A DNA stretch of 64,000 bases, from the NCBI GenBank assembly GCA_021373115.1, contig JAJFTI010000005.1, forward strand, positions 1-64,000, read 5' to 3'. Below are positions 36,558 to 45,440 of the stretch, piece by piece (within the stretch, counting starts at the first letter, position 1; every line of letters starts with the position of its first letter). The stretch comes from Eubacteriales bacterium (GTDB lineage Bacteria; Bacillota; Clostridia; Christensenellales; CAG-138). Below the pieces are notes generated by a model, which was given only the letters and a program-made list of their open reading frames with translations, made no database searches and was not told where the DNA came from. Position numbers and translations under genes: made by a program.

Positions 36558-37763
36558 ATGAAAACACTCCCATCCTCCCGTAGCAGGAGCATTAAGCTGA
36601 TCTCGATTTTGTTAATCGTAGCGACGCTGCTGTCGGGATGCTCGCTTGTATCCCCGCAGTCGGTTGCCGAAGTAACCCCTACGCCCGAACCGGTTGCCGC
36701 CATTGTCGAGCAGCCGACCGAAGCGCCGACCGCAACGCCGGAACCGACGGCAACGCCGACCCCCGCGCCGCAAAACCGCTCGCAAACGTCCGGTCGCGTG
36801 ATTCCGGAAGGAACGCCGAGCAAGGTTTTCATCATGTCCATCGACAATGCGGACGGCGCAAAACCGCAGACGTCGCTTATGCAGGCGGACATTGTTTACG
36901 AATTCCTTGTAGAACAGACCATCACCCGTTTTCAGGCGCTGTTTAACGACACCTATCCGCTCTACGCAGGTCCGCTGCGTTCCACGCGCTACTATTTCAT
37001 CGACCTTGCGCATGAATGGGACTGCATGTATCTGCACGAAGGCTATGTCGTGCTTGAAGCGCCTTATAAACGCAGCCCAAGCAAGCTGATTTCGCTCTAC
37101 CTGCCCAGCGGCGATTTTAAAGGTTATTCCTCGAATTTCAGCCTCAAAAAGAGCGGGTACGGTGACTTTGAAACCAAGAACGGTTATAAATTCCGCGCAC
37201 CGGAGGCCGGACGGGATGACGTTCACGCCCTCTACTATCGCGTTGCCGCGCTGGTGAACAAGTATTTTACGGAATATGAGTCGAAGGTCTGCGAGCGCTT
37301 CTCCTTTATGGAAAACGTTTCGTATGCGGACGGCAAAGCCTTTACCAAGGTTTCGCTGCCGTTTGACAATTCTTCGGACCCGAACTGGATCCAGTTCACC
37401 TACGATCCCTCGACCAACCGGCTGCTGCGCAGCGAGAGCGGGAAGCCGTTCATGACGCGCACGCTGAACGAGGACGGCACGAGCTATACCGAAGAACAGA
37501 TGAACGTTCAGAACCTGATCGTTCAATACACAAATTACGGCTCCATCAAGGGCGACGAAAAGCACCGCCGCACCTGTGAACTGATCGGCACCGGCAAATG
37601 CGACTACTTTATCAACGGCCAGCATGTAACCGGAACCTGGTCGCGCCCGACGGCGGATGATTATACGCAATACCTCCTCGACGATGGTTCGCTTGTGATT
37701 CTGGAACCCGGCAACACCTGGATTGCCGTCCATCCGGCGGATCAGCCAGCGACCATTGAATAG
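36558..37763 (+). CDS. DUF3048 (YerB-like) lipoprotein, copy 1
   Basis: 401 residues with lipobox LLSGCS, then a Pro/Thr/Glu-rich spacer and the DUF3048 core: VFIMSIDNADGAKPQTSLMQADIVYEFL followed by TRFQALF and GPLRSTR. The second half holds KCDYFINGQHVTGTWSRP and LEPGNTWI. YerB-like proteins sit on the outer membrane leaf side of Gram-positive cells, and their biochemical role is not known. Translationally linked to the cohesin gene, and followed by an overlapping paralogue. Confidence 0.9.
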   Translation: MKTLPSSRSRSIKLISILLIVATLLSGCSLVSPQSVAEVTPTPEPVAAIVEQPTEAPTATPEPTATPTPAPQNRSQTSGRVIPEGTPSKVFIMSIDNADGAKPQTSLMQADIVYEFLVEQTITRFQALFNDTYPLYAGPLRSTRYYFIDLAHEWDCMYLHEGYVVLEAPYKRSPSKLISLYLPSGDFKGYSSNFSLKKSGYGDFETKNGYKFRAPEAGRDDVHALYYRVAALVNKYFTEYESKVCERFSFMENVSYADGKAFTKVSLPFDNSSDPNWIQFTYDPSTNRLLRSESGKPFMTRTLNEDGTSYTEEQMNVQNLIVQYTNYGSIKGDEKHRRTCELIGTGKCDYFINGQHVTGTWSRPTADDYTQYLLDDGSLVILEPGNTWIAVHPADQPATIE

Positions 37764-39000
37764 GATACAAAACCAAACCGCACAGGGCGGCTCCCGCGCA
37801 AAGCGTACGCTTTGCGCGGTACTGCTTGCTGCGGTTTCGGTTGTGCTGCTTGGCGGCTGCTCGATCGCAAATACGCTGCTGGATACCACGCAGACTCCGC
37901 AGGCCACACCCGGCAGCGAGGAGGTCGTTGTATTGAACGACGCAGGTCAGCCGCTTTCCAGCGCGACGCCGGAAGCGGGCGCTGCTTCCTCCGCAATAAG
38001 CGAAGGAACGGCGGCGCCGGAAGCGACAGCGAAAAACGAAACGCTTACCGTTTCCCCGTCCACGGGGCGCGCCCTGCCGGAAGGCACCGTCTACCGTCCC
38101 CTGCTCGCGGTCATTGACAACGCGGCACAGGCGCGGCCGCAAACCGGCCTGATGCTGGCGGACGTCGTATACGAGTTTCCGCTTGATCGCGTTGACCACG
38201 GAACACGTTTTCTTGCGGTGTTTTCGGATGTCCTGCCGCTCCGGATCGGACCCATCCGCACCTCCCGCGCTTATCTCGCGGATACCGCGCTTGAGTGGGG
38301 TGGACTCTATGTTTCGCTCGGCGATCCCGAACAGGCCGGTTCGAACTATCCGCTTCTTTCGGCCAGCGGCCTTCCCGATGCGGTTCAGAACAAAGGAACG
38401 GCAGCCGATTTTTTCTATCGTGATAAAACTGTCACCTCCATTGAGGAACACACGCTGTTCTTTAAAGCGCTCGAATATGCCGAGGCAACCGGCGGCTACT
38501 CCGCGACGCCCTGCACACAGCGCTTTCAATTTCAAAGCGACGTAACCTATAAGAAGGGGAAACCGTTTTCAAGCGTCGGCATTCCATTTTCCAGTTCCGA
38601 TTCGGATCATGTCGTCTTTACCTACGATGCGGCATCCGGCCGCCTGATCCGCAGCGATAAAAACTCGAAGAATGTGCTCGGCGAAAGCAAATCGCTGACG
38701 CCGACGGAAAACGTGGTCGGCTATGTAAGCGAACCGATTACGGCACAGAACCTTATCGTTCAATATATTAGCGTCTCTTCCTACGACACCATGTACCGCA
38801 GCATCACCGTAACGGGAAACGGAGACTGTGATTACTTTATCAACGGAAGGTATGTCACCGGCACTTGGAGCAGGCCGACGCTGGCCGACCCGACCACCTA
38901 TAAACTTTACGACGGGTCGATCATTCGCCTGGAACCGGGCAATACCTGGATCGAGATGATGCCAAGCACGCGAACGATTAAAATCCGATACGAAGGCTAA
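37756..39000 (+). CDS. DUF3048 (YerB-like) lipoprotein, copy 2
   Basis: Paralogue of the previous gene with lipobox LLGGCS, an Ala/Thr/Glu spacer and the same core blocks: LAVIDNAAQARPQTGLMLADVVYEF, IGPIRTSRAYLAD, and DCDYFINGRYVTGTWSRP with LEPGNTWIEM. The start is uncertain: TTG 37756 (used) or TTG 37723, both overlapping the upstream gene and lacking a good ribosome site, so translation is probably coupled. Two tandem copies may form a heteromer. Ends at a terminator. Confidence 0.85.
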   Translation: MNRIQNQTAQGGSRAKRTLCAVLLAAVSVVLLGGCSIANTLLDTTQTPQATPGSEEVVVLNDAGQPLSSATPEAGAASSAISEGTAAPEATAKNETLTVSPSTGRALPEGTVYRPLLAVIDNAAQARPQTGLMLADVVYEFPLDRVDHGTRFLAVFSDVLPLRIGPIRTSRAYLADTALEWGGLYVSLGDPEQAGSNYPLLSASGLPDAVQNKGTAADFFYRDKTVTSIEEHTLFFKALEYAEATGGYSATPCTQRFQFQSDVTYKKGKPFSSVGIPFSSSDSDHVVFTYDAASGRLIRSDKNSKNVLGESKSLTPTENVVGYVSEPITAQNLIVQYISVSSYDTMYRSITVTGNGDCDYFINGRYVTGTWSRPTLADPTTYKLYDGSIIRLEPGNTWIEMMPSTRTIKIRYEG

Positions 39001-39026
39001 CCCTTAAAACAGGCCACCAAATAACA

Positions 39027-39057
39027 AACCCGGCGAATTTCTCGCCGGGTTATTTCT
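39027..39057 (+). terminator. Terminator after DUF3048 operon
   Basis: AACCCGGCGA / TCGCCGGGTT with an ATTTC loop, then ATTTCTAAA. Symmetric enough to serve the convergent gene as well. Confidence 0.7.
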
Positions 39058-39071
39058 AAAGAAAGCGGCCA

Positions 39072-40109
39072 TTACTCCGCCGGCTGATAGTTTTGCAGCT
39101 CCGTTGGCTTCAGCACGCCGATATCCGTCGCAACGCCGGTTACCAAATCCGGTGGCGTAACGTCAAACGCGGGATAATATCCCCGGACCGAGGGTTTGCA
39201 GGTCAATATGCCCATGGCGTGGCGCACCTCGTCGCCGTTTCGCTCTTCGATTGTAACGGAGGAGATATCCGGATGCGTCCGGTCGGGAAATCCGGCGACA
39301 TAGTACGGAACGCCGTAATAATGCGCGGCCAGCGCAATTTGGAACGTACCAATCTTGTTGACGACAAATCCATCCAGCGTAATTACGTCCGCCGAAGTGG
39401 TAAAAAGATCCACATGTTTATGCCCAAGCACATATCCGGGCATATTATCCGTAATCAGTGTCACGTCGAAGCCCATATCGCTTATCGCACTCGCGGTCAG
39501 CCGTGCGCCCTGGAGATAGGGACGCGTTTCGGGGGTAAAGAACTTTGCGTCGTCGCCGCGTTCACGCAGCGCGCGCAGAAGCATGCCCAAATCCGCGTCG
39601 CCATAACACTGGGTCAGGATTACCGGATTTTTTGGTACCCGCTCGAGCAGAAAACGCGCTTCCCGGTCGAAACGATCGTAGCGGCGGGAGAACTTGCTGA
39701 GCGCTCCGCGCAGAATCGCGTCGCATGCGCTTTCCCCCGTGTCGATCGCGGAACCTGCGTCCCGCTCGCAGTCGTCCGTCCAGGTGCGCATCTTGCGCGC
39801 GGTGGTCGGGCGCGCATTGGCAATCACGTTTGCGGCGGCCTTCAGATATGCTTTCTGTTCCGATGCGGGACGATTCCGGCACTCGTTTGCCGCAAGCGCC
39901 ATTCCCATCGCCGCCGCATGAAACGGACCGTAACTTTGGGTGACCATTTCGGTGATTGCCGCTGCTACCTCGCCATGGGTGCGGCAGGTGATAAACCGTT
40001 CCTGCGCCGGATAGACGCGGCGATCCAGAATCCGAACGCTGCCGTCCTCATACCAGGCAATATTCTTAAACTGAAGCAGGAATGCAAGGTCGTGATCGGC
40101 CGGCCGCAT
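39072..40109 (-). CDS. mtnA: MtnA-family methylthioribose-1-phosphate isomerase (eIF2B-alpha-like)
   Basis: 345 residues. NARPTTARKM and the block TRPYLQGARLTA are the substrate-binding motifs. The catalytic Cys (Cys168 in LTQCYGD) and Asp (Asp241 in TTSADVI, where most have GADRI) are kept, as are DGFVVNKIGTFQIAL and TIEERNGDEV. It converts methylthioribose-1-phosphate to methylthioribulose-1-phosphate, or acts on a related pentose-1-phosphate. Divergent from a purine-nucleoside phosphorylase gene that would make its substrate, 92 bases away. The motifs are somewhat diverged from classical MtnA, so specificity is not certain. Confidence 0.78.
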   Translation of the reverse strand: MRPADHDLAFLLQFKNIAWYEDGSVRILDRRVYPAQERFITCRTHGEVAAAITEMVTQSYGPFHAAAMGMALAANECRNRPASEQKAYLKAAANVIANARPTTARKMRTWTDDCERDAGSAIDTGESACDAILRGALSKFSRRYDRFDREARFLLERVPKNPVILTQCYGDADLGMLLRALRERGDDAKFFTPETRPYLQGARLTASAISDMGFDVTLITDNMPGYVLGHKHVDLFTTSADVITLDGFVVNKIGTFQIALAAHYYGVPYYVAGFPDRTHPDISSVTIEERNGDEVRHAMGILTCKPSVRGYYPAFDVTPPDLVTGVATDIGVLKPTELQNYQPAE

Positions 40110-40201
40110 ATGGTTCTTTCCTTTCGTTTCCGGACATGTTTCGCCTTTCAGTATACACTTTTAAGGCCGTTTATGGTATAGTCTTATCGAGGTGATGTGG
40201 T

Positions 40202-40930
40202 ATGAAGTATGCGATTATCGGCGGCACCAATATGGAAACGCTGCCGATCCCCTATGTGGAGGACGCGATCAGCACACCTTACGGGGACGTCGTCATCTAC
40301 CGCGGCAAGCTCGAATGCGGGCAGGAAGTGATCTTTCGTTCGCGTCACGGCGTGCTGTTTCGTCACGACGCGCCGGAGATCAATTATCGCGCCAACATCT
40401 ATGCCATGCATATGCTGGGTGTAACGCATATCATCGGCCTTGCGTCCGTCGGCGCCTGCGATTATGGCATCAAGGTCGGGACGGTTTGCCTGATCAGCGA
40501 TTTTATCGACCTCACGAAGAGCCGCGCTTCCTCGTTTCAGCGGGAACATCGCGCCTCGCTGCATACCGGCATGGAAGATGTGTTCAGTCCGGAACTCAAC
40601 GATACGCTGGAGCGCCTCATTCTCAACGAAAACATTCCCTACTCCGGGCGTGCCGTCTATGCCTGCACGGAAGGACCGCGTTTTGAAACAGCCGCTGAAA
40701 TCCGGATGATCCGGGTTCTCGGCGCCCAGATCACCGGCATGACGCTGGTTCCGGAAGCGCCGCTTGCGCGCGATCTCGACATGCAATATGCCGCAATCGG
40801 AATCGTTTCGAACTACTGCACGGGGATGATGTCCTATGTGACCGACGACGGAATCGGCTCGGTCATGAACGATATGCGCGAGAGTGTGTTTAAACTCTGT
40901 TTTGCGCTCATACAAAACACGGTCTGTTAG
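40202..40930 (+). CDS. Methylthioadenosine/purine nucleoside phosphorylase
   Basis: 242 residues of the MTAP/PNP family. IIGGTNMETL is the N-terminal phosphate loop. FRSRHG is a further phosphate-site segment. GPRFETAAEIRMIRVLGAQITGMTLVPEAPLARD is the specificity region (key residues GPRFET, GMT, PEA). It cleaves methylthioadenosine, or a close purine nucleoside, to the base and ribose-1-phosphate. Together with the divergent MtnA-like isomerase it fits S-adenosylmethionine by-product salvage, possibly the DHAP-shunt type since no later Mtn genes follow. GAGGTG precedes the ATG. Confidence 0.85.
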   Translation: MKYAIIGGTNMETLPIPYVEDAISTPYGDVVIYRGKLECGQEVIFRSRHGVLFRHDAPEINYRANIYAMHMLGVTHIIGLASVGACDYGIKVGTVCLISDFIDLTKSRASSFQREHRASLHTGMEDVFSPELNDTLERLILNENIPYSGRAVYACTEGPRFETAAEIRMIRVLGAQITGMTLVPEAPLARDLDMQYAAIGIVSNYCTGMMSYVTDDGIGSVMNDMRESVFKLCFALIQNTVC

Positions 40931-40952
40931 GCTCGCTCCTTCCGGTTTTTCC

Positions 40953-40976
40953 GCCCGCGCACGCGGGCTTTTTTTC
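40953..40976 (+). terminator. Rho-independent terminator
   Basis: GCCCGC / GCGGGC stem with a GCAC loop followed by TTTTTTT. Between convergent genes. Confidence 0.85.
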
Positions 40977-40985
40977 TGTACCAGC

Positions 40986-41645
40986 TCAATCCTCCTGCAT
41001 CCAATCCGGCGATTCGACCGTCAGACCCGGCTTTCCAAGTTTCTTCGCCTCGACTAACACGCGCTTTGCCGCCATGCCCGGCTTGGTATAAAGAAACCGC
41101 ATACGCTTGGGTTCCAGCCGATGCGCGCGCAGCTCTGAAAGCAGCTCCGTCAGCGCATCCGCCGGGTAGATGAGGAAAAGCCTGCCGCCGTTACAAAGCA
41201 GTTGAAACGCCGCAGACAGAAACGTCTCCAGCGTGCGCGCCGCGTCGTGCCGCGCGTCGGCGAGGGAATGATTCGGGCTTGGTTCGCCGCTGGTAAAGTA
41301 CGGCGGGTTCATGACGGCGGCGGTAAAAATACCCCGCCCCAGCAGGTCCGGCGCTTGCGCCGCATCCGCTTCGAGAAAGCGGATCGCCTGCCCGTTTTGC
41401 TGGGCGCTTTTTTGCGAAAGCGCAACGAGGCGCGCCTGCCGCTCCACGCCGGTAAAGCGTGCGCCGGTCTTTCGCTCTCCCAGTATGCAGATTACGCCCG
41501 TTCCGGACCCAAGTTCCACCACCCGATCCTCCGGTTTCAGACGCAGAAAAGAACAGAGCTTCAGCGCGTCTGCGCCAAAGCGCGCGTACTCCGTGTCCTG
41601 GTAGAGCACAAGCCCCTCATACTGCAGATCGTCCATGCGTTCCAT
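40986..41645 (-). CDS. TrmN6-like SAM-dependent tRNA adenine methyltransferase
   Basis: 219 residues, class I methyltransferase. Motif I VVELGSGTGVI, the acidic motif II FTGVERQ and the N6-adenine motif IV AVMNPPYF identify the YfiC/TrmN6 group that methylates A37 of tRNA1(Val) or a similar target. The C-terminal half ends with the family's variable region. Convergent with the nucleoside phosphorylase gene and divergent from prmA. The substrate is inferred from the family. Confidence 0.82.
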   Translation of the reverse strand: MERMDDLQYEGLVLYQDTEYARFGADALKLCSFLRLKPEDRVVELGSGTGVICILGERKTGARFTGVERQARLVALSQKSAQQNGQAIRFLEADAAQAPDLLGRGIFTAAVMNPPYFTSGEPSPNHSLADARHDAARTLETFLSAAFQLLCNGGRLFLIYPADALTELLSELRAHRLEPKRMRFLYTKPGMAAKRVLVEAKKLGKPGLTVESPDWMQED

Positions 41646-41800
41646 ACGAAGAGTATAGCACAGGATAGGCGTTTCGAAGCATGGTACCGGCAGAGGCGGA
41701 ACGCAACGGCAGATTCATCCAGTCATCCGGATAAACCTTAAGCTCAAGTGAACAGCCGGATATTTGAAAACGGAGGGCTCGAATATCGCGCCGCGCGAGG

Positions 41801-41830
41801 TTGTAAGAATCCTTGCAAGGGTGTTATACT
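41801..41830 (+). promoter_or_regulatory. Candidate promoter of prmA operon
   Basis: TTGTAA (41801-41806), an 18-base spacer and TATACT (41825-41830), 58 bases before the prmA ATG. Confidence 0.55.
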
Positions 41831-41887
41831 TTGATGCATAAACAGGTTATCGCGCACAGACCGCGCGAAAGACGGGAAGCATACGGT

Positions 41888-42850
41888 ATGAAATGGTTGG
41901 AAATCTGCGTGTATACGACGGACGCGGGACTGGACGCGGTGCTCCTTGCGTTTTCCTCCGCCGGGCTGGATCAGGTCAGCATTGAGGAGAGCCACGAGCG
42001 CGCAATGGCGTTTTTAAACGAACGCGCGGTCTACTGGGATTTTGCGGATTATGAGAAGGTCGGCGTGGACAAGCCCTGCGTCAAGGCGTATGTTGCGGAT
42101 GTTCCGGAAAACGAACCGGTCGTCGCCGAGGTCAAGGCGGCAATCGCGCGTCTGCGGGAAACCGGGCTTGGCTTCGACGCGGGATCACTCTCCGTCGTCG
42201 TCAGCCGGATGGACGATGCGGATTGGGAGAATAACTGGAAGGCTTACTATAAACCGCTTAAGATTGGCCGGCGGCTCTATGTGCTGCCCTGCTGGCTCAC
42301 CGATCCGGCGCCGGAAGGGCGGGTTACGCTTAAGCTCGATCCCGGCGTTGCCTTTGGAACCGGGGAGCACCACACCACGCGAATGTGCCTGGAGCTGCTC
42401 GAACAAGCGGTGAAACCCGGGGATGAAATGCTCGACCTTGGCTGCGGCAGCGGAATTCTCTCCGTCGCTTCCATTCTGTTGGGCGCAAAACGCGCCGTCG
42501 CGGTGGATATCGATCCCGTTGCGGAGCATGTTGCGATTGAGAACGCCGCGATGAACGGCGTGGACGCGGCGAAATACGAGGTGCGCATCGGTGATTTATT
42601 GGCCAACGACGTGCTCCGCGCGAGCATTCGCCGCGAATACGACGTTGTGTGTGCAAACATCGTCGCAGGAGTAATCATCGCGCTTTCTCCGTTTGCGAAG
42701 GCCTGCTGCAAGCAAGGCGCGCCGTTTATCGTCTCCGGCATCATCGATGAACGGGAGGACGAGGTGAAGGAAGCGGTGAACAACGCGGGCTTTACCGTCG
42801 AAACCATATTGCGCAGCGAGGGCTGGGTTGCCATGCTGCTGCGCGCATAG
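41888..42850 (+). CDS. prmA: Ribosomal protein L11 methyltransferase
   Basis: 320 residues. The N-terminal substrate-recognition domain starts MKWLEICVYT and the SAM domain has LDLGCGSGILSVASILLGAKRAVAVDIDP, cited here by its key parts DLGCGSG and VDID, plus the motif IV region NIVAGVI. GTGEHHTTRMCLEL is the PrmA hallmark. It trimethylates L11. The ATG at 41888 follows GGGAAG; longer starts upstream lack similarity. First gene of prmA-rsmE-mtaB-HIT, an arrangement common in Firmicutes, here without dnaJ before it or rpsU after it. Confidence 0.95.
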   Translation: MKWLEICVYTTDAGLDAVLLAFSSAGLDQVSIEESHERAMAFLNERAVYWDFADYEKVGVDKPCVKAYVADVPENEPVVAEVKAAIARLRETGLGFDAGSLSVVVSRMDDADWENNWKAYYKPLKIGRRLYVLPCWLTDPAPEGRVTLKLDPGVAFGTGEHHTTRMCLELLEQAVKPGDEMLDLGCGSGILSVASILLGAKRAVAVDIDPVAEHVAIENAAMNGVDAAKYEVRIGDLLANDVLRASIRREYDVVCANIVAGVIIALSPFAKACCKQGAPFIVSGIIDEREDEVKEAVNNAGFTVETILRSEGWVAMLLRA

Positions 42851-42860
42851 GGAATCCAAA

Positions 42861-43580
42861 ATGCGGCGTTTTTTTTGCGACAACATCAGCGGCTCTGCCG
42901 CGGTCCTATCGGGTGACGACGCGCACCACATCCTTCGCGTGCTTCGCATGAAGGCGGGCGAAACGCTTTCGATTTGCGACGGCACGGGGGGAGAGTACGA
43001 CGCGGTCATTGCCTCCGTTTCGCCGGACGCGGTCGTTTGTACGCTCGGCGAACGGCGCAGGAGCGAGGCCGAAAGTCCCGTAAAGATCACACTGTTTCAG
43101 TGCCTGCCCAAGACAGGCAAAATGGAAACCATCGTGCAGAAATGCACGGAGCTTGGCGTGTTCGCCGTCGAACCCGTGGTCTGTGCGCGCTGCGTAGTGG
43201 TTCCGAACAAGGATTTTGAAAAGAAACGCGAGCGCTACAGCCGCGTTGCACTGGAGGCGGCCAAACAGAGCCGCCGCGCAATGGTTCCACAGGTGCTTCC
43301 GCTCGTCGAACTAAAAAAAATCGATCCGAAATCGTTTGATCTTTTTCTCGTCGCTTACGAGGAGGAGGAAACCCGTACGCTGAAAACCGCGCTGCGCGAA
43401 GCGGGCGCACCCGCAACCGTCGCGCTTCTGATTGGTCCGGAAGGTGGGCTGGAGCCGGACGAAGTGAAGCGCCTCGCGGCAAACGGCGCAATTTGCGTTT
43501 CCCTCGGCAGGCGCATTCTGCGCACGGAAACGGCAGGTATGGCAATGCTCGCGCAGATCCTCTACGAGGTGGAACCATGA
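42861..43580 (+). CDS. rsmE: 16S rRNA m3U1498 methyltransferase
   Basis: 239 residues, SPOUT class. The N-terminal PUA-like part has HHILRVLRMKAGETLSICDG. The knot part has QKCTELGV, RVALEAAKQSRR, LLIGPEGGLEPDE and LGRRILRTETA, the standard RsmE pattern. It methylates U1498 of 16S rRNA. AGGGAA lies before the ATG, ten bases after the prmA stop; its own stop overlaps mtaB. Confidence 0.95.
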   Translation: MRRFFCDNISGSAAVLSGDDAHHILRVLRMKAGETLSICDGTGGEYDAVIASVSPDAVVCTLGERRRSEAESPVKITLFQCLPKTGKMETIVQKCTELGVFAVEPVVCARCVVVPNKDFEKKRERYSRVALEAAKQSRRAMVPQVLPLVELKKIDPKSFDLFLVAYEEEETRTLKTALREAGAPATVALLIGPEGGLEPDEVKRLAANGAICVSLGRRILRTETAGMAMLAQILYEVEP

Positions 43581-44872
43581 AGGCGGCGCTCACCACGCTC
43601 GGCTGCAAGGTAAACCATTACGAAACGGAGGCCATGCGCGAACTGTTTCTCGCGGACGGCTGGACGATTGTTGATTTTTCCGATGCGGCGGACGTCTATG
43701 TTGTCAATACCTGCACGGTAACGCAAACTAGCGACACGAAGTCCCGCCAGATGATTGCCCGCGCGCACCGGGCGAACCCCGGAGCGCTTGTCGTCGCCGT
43801 CGGTTGCTACGCGCAGGTTTCACCGGAAACGGTCGCCGCACTCGATGGCGTCGGTCTCGTGCTCGGCACGAGCGGGCGAAGGGAAATCGTTTCGCGGGTA
43901 CGCGAGGTCCTCGCCGCGCGCAAAGCGGAAACCCGCGTTCTGCCCGCCGCGCAGCAGCGCGAATTCGAGCCGTTTTCCGCCGTGCGCGATTCGCGCACCC
44001 GTGCGACGCTCAAAATTCAGGACGGCTGCGTGAATTTTTGCTCCTATTGCATCATCCCTTACGCGCGCGGGCCGCTGCGTTCGCGTCCGCTTGACGAGAT
44101 TTCGCGCGAGGTTTCGCTGCTAGCAAACGAAGGATACCGCGAAATCGTACTCACGGGCATCCACCTCGCGAGCTATGGGCGCGACCTTGCCGGACAGAGC
44201 GTTACCCTGCTGGACGCGATCCACGCCGCGAGCGAACCCGCCGGCATTGCGCGAATCCGCCTCGGTTCGCTGGAACCGCTGTTCGTTACGCAAGCCGTCG
44301 CCGAAGCGCTTTCCAAAAACCCGAAGATCTGCCGGCAATTCCATCTCTCGCTCCAGAGCGGTTCGGATGCGGTGCTCCGGCGCATGAACCGCCGCTATAC
44401 GAGCGAAGAATACCTTCGTGCCGTCGAACTGCTGCGCGAAGCGATGCCGGACTGTGCCGTCACCACGGACGTGATCGCCGGATTCTGCGGTGAAACGGAG
44501 GAGGAACACCGGGAAACGCTTGCGTTCTGCGAGCGGGCGGCGTTTGCCCGCATGCATGTGTTTCCTTTTTCGCTTCGCAAGGGTACGCGGGCGGAGACGC
44601 TGGGCGATCACTTGACCAAATCGGTCAAGGATGCGCGCGCAAAGGAGCTGATCGCGCTCGGCAAGCGGCTGACGGAGCGGTATTTACAGTCGCAGATCGG
44701 CAGCGTCGTCGAGGTGCTGGCCGAAAGCGATGGCGCCGGCTACAGCGGCAATTATATCCGCGTTTCAACCGGCGCGCCCGAGGGCGAGATTATCCGATTG
44801 AGGCTGACCGGACTCGACGGTGAAACAGCCTGCGGGGAACGGCTGAACGAAAAATCATTTATTAGTGTTTGA
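43577..44872 (+). CDS. mtaB: tRNA ms2t6A37 methylthiotransferase
   Basis: 431 residues, radical-SAM methylthiotransferase. The N-terminal UPF0004 domain has LGCKVNHYE, NTCTVT and AVGCYAQ (three Fe-S cysteines). The radical SAM cluster motif is C-x3-C-x2-C in GCVNFCSYCIIPYARG. The C-terminal TRAM domain contains GYSGNYIRV. It adds the 2-methylthio group to t6A37 of ANN-decoding tRNAs. Overlaps rsmE by four bases. Confidence 0.95.
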   Translation: MKAALTTLGCKVNHYETEAMRELFLADGWTIVDFSDAADVYVVNTCTVTQTSDTKSRQMIARAHRANPGALVVAVGCYAQVSPETVAALDGVGLVLGTSGRREIVSRVREVLAARKAETRVLPAAQQREFEPFSAVRDSRTRATLKIQDGCVNFCSYCIIPYARGPLRSRPLDEISREVSLLANEGYREIVLTGIHLASYGRDLAGQSVTLLDAIHAASEPAGIARIRLGSLEPLFVTQAVAEALSKNPKICRQFHLSLQSGSDAVLRRMNRRYTSEEYLRAVELLREAMPDCAVTTDVIAGFCGETEEEHRETLAFCERAAFARMHVFPFSLRKGTRAETLGDHLTKSVKDARAKELIALGKRLTERYLQSQIGSVVEVLAESDGAGYSGNYIRVSTGAPEGEIIRLRLTGLDGETACGERLNEKSFISV

Positions 44873-44897
44873 AATAGTCAAGAAGAGAGGAATATTT

Positions 44898-45242
44898 ATG
44901 AGCGATTGCATCTTCTGTAAAATTGTTTCCGGCGACATCCCGTCCAAAAAAATCTATGAGGACGAGCAGGTCATCGCCTTTCACGACATCAACCCGCAGG
45001 CGCCGGTGCATATTCTCGTTGTGCCAAAGAAGCACGTTTCCGGCGTCAACGAGCTTGCGGCCGGGGATGAAGCGCTGGTCGGGCATGTTTACGGCGTGAT
45101 TGCGCGGCTGGTTCGGGAACTTGGCGTAGCCGAATCCGGCTATCGCGTCGTCGTCAACAGCGGCGCGGATGGACAGCAGAGCGTTCCCCATCTGCATTTT
45201 CATGTGCTGGGCGGAAGGTTGCTTTCCTGGCCTCCGGGCTGA
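44898..45242 (+). CDS. HIT-family (histidine triad) nucleotide hydrolase
   Basis: 114 residues. CIFCKIVSGDIPSKKIYED, cited by its start CIFCKI, is the usual HIT beginning with two zinc-type Cys. The triad is HLHFHVLGGR near the C-terminus. Such proteins hydrolyse adenosine phosphoramidates. AGAGG precedes the ATG. Last gene of the prmA operon, followed by a strong bidirectional terminator. Confidence 0.93.
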   Translation: MSDCIFCKIVSGDIPSKKIYEDEQVIAFHDINPQAPVHILVVPKKHVSGVNELAAGDEALVGHVYGVIARLVRELGVAESGYRVVVNSGADGQQSVPHLHFHVLGGRLLSWPPG

Positions 45243-45274
45243 AGTGCTCCTGCCAAGCCAGGTACATTTTACGC

Positions 45275-45310
45275 AAAAAACCTGCGGTTTCTTCTGCCGC
45301 AGGTTTTTTT
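45275..45310. terminator. Bidirectional rho-independent terminator
   Basis: CCTGCGG / CCGCAGG stem with A-run on the left and T-run on the right, between the HIT gene and the minus-strand matrix operon. Confidence 0.88.
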
Positions 45311-45440
45311 GTTTCTCTTTTTTCCGTACAGGCCGTATTCGGACTTTTCGTTTTCCGGACAATGTTCTTTTCGCAATCCGAACCGGATGTTACTCCGACG
45401 AAGCGCCGTTTTTTCCCAGGCGTACTTTCGCCCAACCCGT

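Noticed and set aside
36612..37907. Minus-strand open frame of 431 codons
   Set aside because: Antisense to the DUF3048 gene; composition is that of a shadow frame.
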